From Selaginella moellendorffii (lineage: Eukaryota > Streptophyta > Lycopodiopsida > Selaginellales > Selaginellaceae), in NCBI RefSeq assembly GCF_000143415.4, contig NW_003314377.1, positions 375,285 through 439,284 on the forward strand: a stretch of 64,000 nucleotides of DNA, written 5' to 3'. The notes under the pieces were generated by a model that had not been told where the DNA came from, made no database searches, and saw only the letters and a program-made list of their open reading frames with translations. Made by a program: the position numbers and the translations under genes. Shown here one piece after another: positions 58,079-64,000 of the stretch (the first letter of the stretch is position 1; the number at the start of each line of letters is the position of its first letter).

Positions 58079-59704
58079 TGTAAGCGACTAATTTTTCCAT
58101 TTTACCTTAGTCACTTAACCACACCTCCGACCACTTGGAGGAGTCTCATTCACAACCTCCATAAGTCCAACTCAGGACTTGGGGCTTGCTAGCCCCGAGA
58201 ATGGCATCCATGCCACTCAACCTTAGCACTTGGTCCAGGTGCTCCACGTGTCCGATCCCATGATCGACACCCCAAGGTACCACCGACGTATCGGCCCGTT
58301 ACGCTAAGGCCATGCCCAATTACCTTGGTCACACTGGTGGTCCAACACCACCTGCATTCCAATCCCATCTCTCAAAGACTGGGTCATCCGTCCATGAGAG
58401 ATCATCCTAGATCCTCTCCTTAACATCCTTAGGATGCCTACAGACATGGGGAATAGCCTTCCCCAATATCTCGGTTCCAGTCCCTACCAAGTCCCTTTCT
58501 GTCCCTGGCTGTGTTCGCCAACATTGCCACTGGATCAAGGCCCACTGGCCCGACCACTAAGTCCCACTATCCTCTAGGACTTCCTCACTGTTTGACTGTG
58601 TCCTTGGTCACCACACCAGAGGGCTGCCCCTCTTCCTTTCCACAGTCTGGGACTTTGGGACACCATTTCGGAACACCGTGGCCCTACGCGGGCCTCATGG
58701 GTACTCTCCCCGCCTTCCGCCTTTAGGTGCTCTAGCCAGGGGCTTAGAGCGAGGTTCCGTTGAGCCACGACAGGTATCCAAGTAGGTAGTGCCACCCACA
58801 CTTGGATTGGGAGCATCGGCCAGTCGATCTCCCGGGGGAACTAGAGCCGGCTCTCGAACACTTCACCAAGCTACCCCGCTTGTCGGTCCGTATTCACTCT
58901 AGTCTTGGACTTCCCAGTGGTCAGTTCATCACCCAACACTGGGTATGACCTTCCTGGACCAAACTGGTCCTTCCTGGGCCAAACTGGCCCTTCCTGGCCA
59001 AACTGGCTCCACTGGGCTCCAACCCCCACACTCTCCTTACTATACTTTTGGAACCCCCCGCAGCCCCCCCCTGGGGGACGATCGCTTTGGGCTTTCACCC
59101 AACTACCTGTATTAGTATTCGGACTCGGACTCGGGCTCGAACTCGGACTCGGACTCAGTCTCGGTCCCGGTTTCGGACTCGGACTCGGTCTCGGTCTCGG
59201 TCCCGGTTTCGGTTCCATCTCGGACTCCATCTCAGGTCCATCTCGGACTCCATCTCGGGTCCATCTCGGACTCCATCTCGGGTCCATCTCGGACTCCATC
59301 TCGGACTCCATCTCGGGTCCATCTCGGACTCCATCTCGGACTCCATCTCAGACTCCATCTCGGACTCCATATCGGACTCCATCTCGGACTCCATCTCGGA
59401 CTCCATCTCGGACTCCATATCGGACTCCACTTCGGGTCCATCTCGGACTCCATATCGGACTCCATCTCGGACACTTCCGCATGTCATGTTTTGGTCCTTC
59501 TTGGGTCCCTTTTTGGAGCCTCGCCTATGGCTCACTTTGTGCTCATTCCTCGAACACTTCCTTGGGAGTTCCACTCCCGCTTTTGACTTTTCAAGTTGGA
59601 GCTTTTGGTCCAAACGTGTTACGTTCGTTTGGCTCTCGCTTCGGCCACTACCACGTGGCGCCCTTCCGGCTCCACTTTGGGGCCTAGGGATTTTGTGTCT
59701 CACA
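58079..59704 (-). repeat. Solo LTR inserted in the LARD-like element, TSD AGGTC
   Basis: 1,626 bp; minus-strand TGTGAGACACAAAATCC to CGCTTACA. Flanked by AGGTC at 58074-58078 and 59705-59709. No internal sequence, so it results from LTR-LTR recombination. Includes the minisatellite at about 59110-59470. The spurious long ORFs across it are repeat translation. Confidence 0.9.
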
Positions 59705-59709
59705 AGGTC

Positions 59710-62700
59710 AAGTATAGGTGAGGACACGAGTCCTTGAAGTGGTGGCCAATGTTACCTTTATAAATGCTGGAACAAACCCAAGGAGTTAGGGGTGTGCTCA
59801 AAGGATAAGTCAGTATTCTCATCATATGGACAGGTAGTCCTAAGGGGCAAAGGTAGCCCACAGAGAACGGAAAATAATAAAGTGTTAGAGTGACACTTGC
59901 AAAGATGGTCCTTAGGAGTAGGACATGAATACACGAAGTTGTATTCCAATGTGCGGCACCTCAAAAATAGGACCTTATGGGTCATTGGATTAGTAAAGTC
60001 CGAAAATGCTAGATGACTCAAGTAGAGTCAAGGGATGATCCTAAAGGATTGGTAAAAGCATTTAGACTGAGGGGTGTGGTGCCCCATGAAGGATGGGGAG
60101 GATCTTAAGATCCAAGTATGAGAACAGTAGGTATCTCATTCATGGCAGAAGATGCCATGCTAAAGTCGTGGGAAAGGGTTTCCCAGAAGAAAACAACTTT
60201 GACACAAAGTTGTGCGTGGACTCTATAGTGCAATGCTAATGGATAATTGGCATAAGAGACAACCATATTAGTCTTGGCAAAAAGACTTAGACACAAGTAA
60301 GAAGTGTCATAAAGGTAGGGTCGTGGAGCCGATGGTGTGGAGACACCGAATGTGCCAAGGCGTGCTGCCTTGAGGTCAAGTTGGCAGGTTTATGAGAACC
60401 CCTTCCAAAGGAATCCCAATGGAAATGGATGGCATGCGGTTAAAGTGTCGTGACCCAAATAATGATGGAGGTGTGGAAGCACCAACAATGAGTTGTAGGA
60501 TTTGACGACTATGAGGCAACTAAGCAAAAGGTGCAAAATAATTGGTTAAATTGGTAGAAGGTAACTACCTAAAACCTTTTATTGGGATAAGAAAGTTAGA
60601 TATACCCTTATGAGGGAAAAACTGCTTATGTTGCAACATAGTAAGTCAATGTCGTAAAAGGAAATGCTCATTGTCACGGAGGCCATCATTGGGACATCTA
60701 AACACTCTAGAACACCAAGAGGTGGTGTTTAGTGTCGCGAGGGCAATAGATAAGGCCCAAGGGATAAAGTCCTTAGCGAATGATGGATAGGAGGTGTTAT
60801 CCAAACGTCCAAGGTTGTGGAGACAAGAAGAATCCGTCTACCCGATTTGGACAAAGCCAAAAATGGGATTTTGGCAAGGCTAATGATGGGCATATGGAGG
60901 CCCATAAGTAGCAACGGTAATCCCGGTGTGTGGGATTATAAGGTGAGCATGCCCAAATTGAGGAACCACTCCCTAAGCTATTGGGTAGGTTTATCCCTAT
61001 GAATATTTGTTAAGGTATGGTAGAATGTGCAAAGCTAGTCTCCTAGTCTGGAGGAGAATAACCAAAGGAAACATATGAGGCCAAAGGGCAAATAGTATTA
61101 GGATGGAACTAAATCATAGAAATCGAAGGGCATAACCAATGGTGGTTATGCAAGTTGGGAGTGGAGAATCAAAAGGGTGCTTGAGGATGTTGTTACTAGC
61201 AACTGCAATGCCATGAAAAGTTTAAAATGTGGAATTATAAATGTTAGACTATATGGCAATTGGAAAGCTTGCGAAAGTAGAGGCCTTAGCAAGCTAAAGG
61301 GACAGAGTTCCTTCGAAAGGTTCCCAAAGACAGTTCTAGGTAGCTGAATACCTAGAAAGCCAAGTGTAAATGGTTCATAGAACGCGCGAAATCAGAGTGG
61401 CGCAGCAGAAGCGTGGTCTTGAAGCTTGCCATGAGGCGAGGCTATCAAGATTGGGGAAGTAGTTCCCAAGTGTTCAAAGAGAAAAACAAAAGTCAATGAT
61501 TGAGGACTTTCACGCTTATGCACGAACCATGTTACAGTGGCCAGCTGACTTGCTAAGTGAGATTGGCAAGTCGAGGGGAAAAAATACCCTAGTTGAAGGT
61601 GCTAACTTAAAAAAGGGTGGCCCATGGGGCCAAGCATAGAGGAGTCCATGCATGATCACAGACATGTCAAGTGAGAGGACTTGGCAGTGTGGAGGAACTA
61701 GGTTCCTAAGCTGTGATCTGTAGCGCACTTTAAATATAAGTTGGTGCACCGGCGTGGGGAGTCACGCTAGGCATCCGGTGTGATGCCGTCCGTAGATGCA
61801 TATACGGAGGTTGGGTTCAAGTCCCGACCCTCTAGTGCTTGGGTTTGAGTCCCAACTCACTAGGGTGTGGTGATGGTTTGGAATATGAGGACACTCATAT
61901 TTCGATGGTCATGGACTCTCAGTGGGGAGACTGGTTTGGGCACACCGCCAAGCGAGGGATGCCTCAGAGTCGTGATGCACGGTTAGATTGCTTAGTGTGA
62001 AAGCTCGGCATATCTAACTTGGAAACTTTGGTGCAAGTGGCACCAAAGATGTGGTAAATGAGATGGGGACACCTAGTCTCAGTTGCTATAGACCCTTGGC
62101 CGGATAGGCTGGCTTGGGTGCACCGCCAAGTGTGGGGGATGACCCCGGGGCCATGGTCAACAACTTAAAGGTCTAGAAGACCTAGTACCTAATGGCAAAA
62201 CTGTTAAGGTGCCAAGGTTAGATCACTAGGTGATCTTATGGCCAAAACAAGGACAAGGTCTTTGTGAGGTTAAGGGATAAAGTTCCAAGTTCAAAGTGTT
62301 GATTAGAACTATTGATGATGGTGTGGCTTGGTCAAAGTGACTAAGTGAGAAGGACACCTTAGGGAAATGAGATATGTCAATGCAATGGCAAAGTGAGTCC
62401 GAGGAAAGTAGTCTCTATAGGAGACCCATGGGAGGGTCACAGAGTTGGGTTGTGGATAGAGCCTACAGCAGAAGATGCTAAAGAGATGTACTAGGGGTGA
62501 ACACCCTCCGGACTTGGCAAAGAAGAGTCTTTGCTACGGAACCGAAAGGATACCTCAAAAATGAAGGTAGTGATCCTATGTTGCTGAGTGAAACAATCAA
62601 GGATAGGAGCAAAAGACTAGTGGCTAAGAAAAGAGCCATGGGAATCAGGGGAAAGAATCCAAATGGCAAAGTTAGGCCGAGAACATTAAAGTGTTGGGTG

Positions 62701-63324
62701 CTAACGGATTGTAGGAAAGGCAATATTTTCCCAAGGATGGATTCCCAACCGCTCTGATTTGGCGAGAGTGGAAGCTCCAAGGGGGAGTAAGGTAGCCAAA
62801 TAATAGGTCCGTGGGCAGCCCTAGCACAAATTATAATAACTGGAACTTAGTGCCAAAGGTGGCATGATATCGAAGAGAGGATGATGGTGCCCTCAAGTAA
62901 AGAACTTCCTAGGATGGGGAAGTGGAGTTGCACCATGTGCAATATAAGGTGTTGGAGACACCTAGGAAATTGACTCTGAGAAGTCAAAATTAAAAGTTCC
63001 AAAGTGCAAAGGTTATGTCAATGGAATCTGAGATTACTCAAGAATGAGTAGTGGAATTGAGTTAGAGAAGGTGTCTCTAACGGGTTTAACGAGAACTGAA
63101 CCAATAAAAGGGAGCAAACCACCCCAGGTGGCCGAATGAGTCTCTATGTTGGATGGACTATGCTCCTTAGAGGATGGATAAGGCATCGTGAGCCTTCAAT
63201 GTCAAACCATAGACAAATATTGGCTGAGTGCCAAGGATGGAAATGGTAACACATGCGAGTGTTACTTTACAAAATGGTTTACCGTTCGATGAGGACATTG
63301 AACTTCATCTATGGGTGGTGGAGT
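59710..63324 (+). other. Non-coding internal region of the LARD-like element
   Basis: No ORF longer than about 115 codons and no gag or pol motif in any frame. About 61740-62160 shows two related blocks ('gtgcaccgcca', 'ggtttgggcacac' and 'ggcttgggtgcac'). The last 600 bp are shared with 42425-43025. Confidence 0.7.
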
Positions 63325-64000
63325 TGTGAGACACAAAATCCCTAGGCCCCAAAGTGGAGCCGAAAGGGCGCCACGTGGTAGTGGCCGAAGCGAGAGCCAA
63401 ACGAGCATAACATGTTTGGACCAAAAGCTCCGACTTGAAAAGTCAAGAGCGGGAGTGGAACTCCCAACGAAGTGCTCGAGGAATGAGCATGAAGTGAGCA
63501 ATAAGCGAGGCTCCAAAAAGGGACCCAAAAAGGACCAACACATGACACGTGGAAGTGTCCGAGATGGACCCGAGTTGGGGTCCGAAGTGGAGTCTGAAGT
63601 GGAGTCCAAAGTGGAGTCCGAGATGGACCCGAGTTGGGGTCCGAAGTGGAGTCTGAAGTGGAGTCCAAAGTGGAGTCCGAAGTGGAGTCCGAGAAGGACC
63701 CGAGATGGAGTTCAAGATGGAGTCCGAGATGGAGTCCGAGATGGATTTGAGATGGATCCGAGATGGAGTCCGAGATGGACCCGAGATGGACCCGAGATGG
63801 AGTCCGAGATGGACCCGAGATGGAGTCCGAGATAGAACCAGGACCGAGACCGAGACCGAGACCGAGTCCGAGTCCGAAACCGGGACCGAGACCGAGTCTG
63901 AGTTCGAGTCCGAGTCTGAATACTAATACAAGCAGTTGGGTGAAAGCCCAAAGCGATCGCCCCCCAGAGGGGAGGGGGGCGGGGGGGGGGGGGGGGGGGG
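63325..64000 (+). repeat. 3' LTR of the LARD-like element (runs off the window)
   Basis: Begins TGTGAGACACAAAATCC. Minisatellite at about 63550-63925 (units GAGATGGAGTCC / GAGATGGACCC). The window ends in a run of more than 20 G at the place where other copies have a G-rich tract of 8-12 bases, possibly a sequencing or contig-end artefact. Confidence 0.85.

Larger units (their letters stand above)
56702..64000 (+). mobile_element. Non-autonomous (LARD-like) LTR element, plus strand, with a nested solo LTR
   Basis: 5' LTR truncated at its left (56702-57653, ends CACTTACA). A primer site TGGTATCGGAGC (57657-57668) is nearly complementary to initiator methionine tRNA (canonical form TGGTATCAGAGC). 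Internal DNA is 57654-58078 and 59710-63324. A purine tract GGGTGGTGGAG (63313-63323) precedes the 3' LTR from 63325 past the window end. Excluding the inserted solo LTR, the internal part is about 4 kb and has no long ORF or retroviral motif. That fits a large retrotransposon derivative relying on proteins in trans. The left truncation coincides with the DNA transposon end. Confidence 0.8.

Noticed and set aside
58201-58220. ATGGCATCCATGCCAC-like sequence in the LTRs as a further palindrome copy
   Set aside because: It lacks the six-base centre and the GGCC core and belongs to conserved LTR sequence.
58871-59737. ORFs of 146-260 codons on both strands
   Set aside because: Same LTR minisatellite as above, within the solo LTR.
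63978-64000. Run of G at the window end as a G-quadruplex or functional tract
   Set aside because: Other LTR copies have a shorter G tract at this place; a contig-end artefact is equally likely.

Overview
The window reads as nuclear DNA of a land plant, probably a non-seed plant such as the lycophyte Selaginella (inference). Reasons: very short spliceosomal introns (38-63 bp in a well-resolved gene), a TPR-CHAT protein, Ty3/gypsy chromodomain elements, a 5S-rRNA-carrying Cassandra-type TRIM, plant-type TTTAGGG repeats and a 100-N scaffold gap. One ordinary host gene is well supported (1279-6078); nearly everything else is mobile or duplicated DNA.

Layout. 1.3-6.1 kb: a 7-exon gene for a 1,495-residue protein with an N-terminal helical bundle, a DUF4384-like domain, TPRs and a CHAT protease domain. 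6.2-7.8 kb: broken Ty3/gypsy reverse transcriptase. 7.8-9.8 kb: cluster of Cassandra-like TRIMs, one complete with 5-bp target duplication and nested in an older one. 10.5-14.1 kb and 34.9-38.6 kb: two inverted copies of a ~3.6 kb segment carrying an unrecognised gene family, with a third partial copy at 24.9-25.65 kb. 14.7-24.8 kb: a Ty3/gypsy element whose integrase is split by a complete chromovirus (18281-23833) that appears to be self-priming. 25.6-34.9 kb: AT-rich DNA with a direct duplication, an LTR, a proline-rich ORF and a 96-bp palindromic tandem repeat. 38.6-43.0 kb: copia-like gag remnant, then the 3' end of a minus-strand non-autonomous LTR element with a minisatellite in its LTR. 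56.7-64.0 kb: a second member of that LTR family, plus strand, with a solo LTR of the same family (TSD AGGTC) inserted in it.

The most unusual object is 43026-56700: a ~13.7 kb DNA transposon bounded by 22-bp perfect terminal inverted repeats. It has two divergent multi-exon genes. The minus-strand gene (47741-44576) is a DUF7869-type, RNase H-like transposase candidate. The plus-strand gene (50672-56260) splices into one frame of 1,638 codons with a ParB-like region, charged linkers and a C-terminal FCP1-like phosphatase domain. The element carries at least 30 copies of a 22-bp interrupted palindrome (half-sites ATGGCRTG and CAYGCCAT), in intergenic DNA, in most early introns and even in frame within a coding exon. 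I found no copy outside the element. I do not recognise this as a described transposon family.
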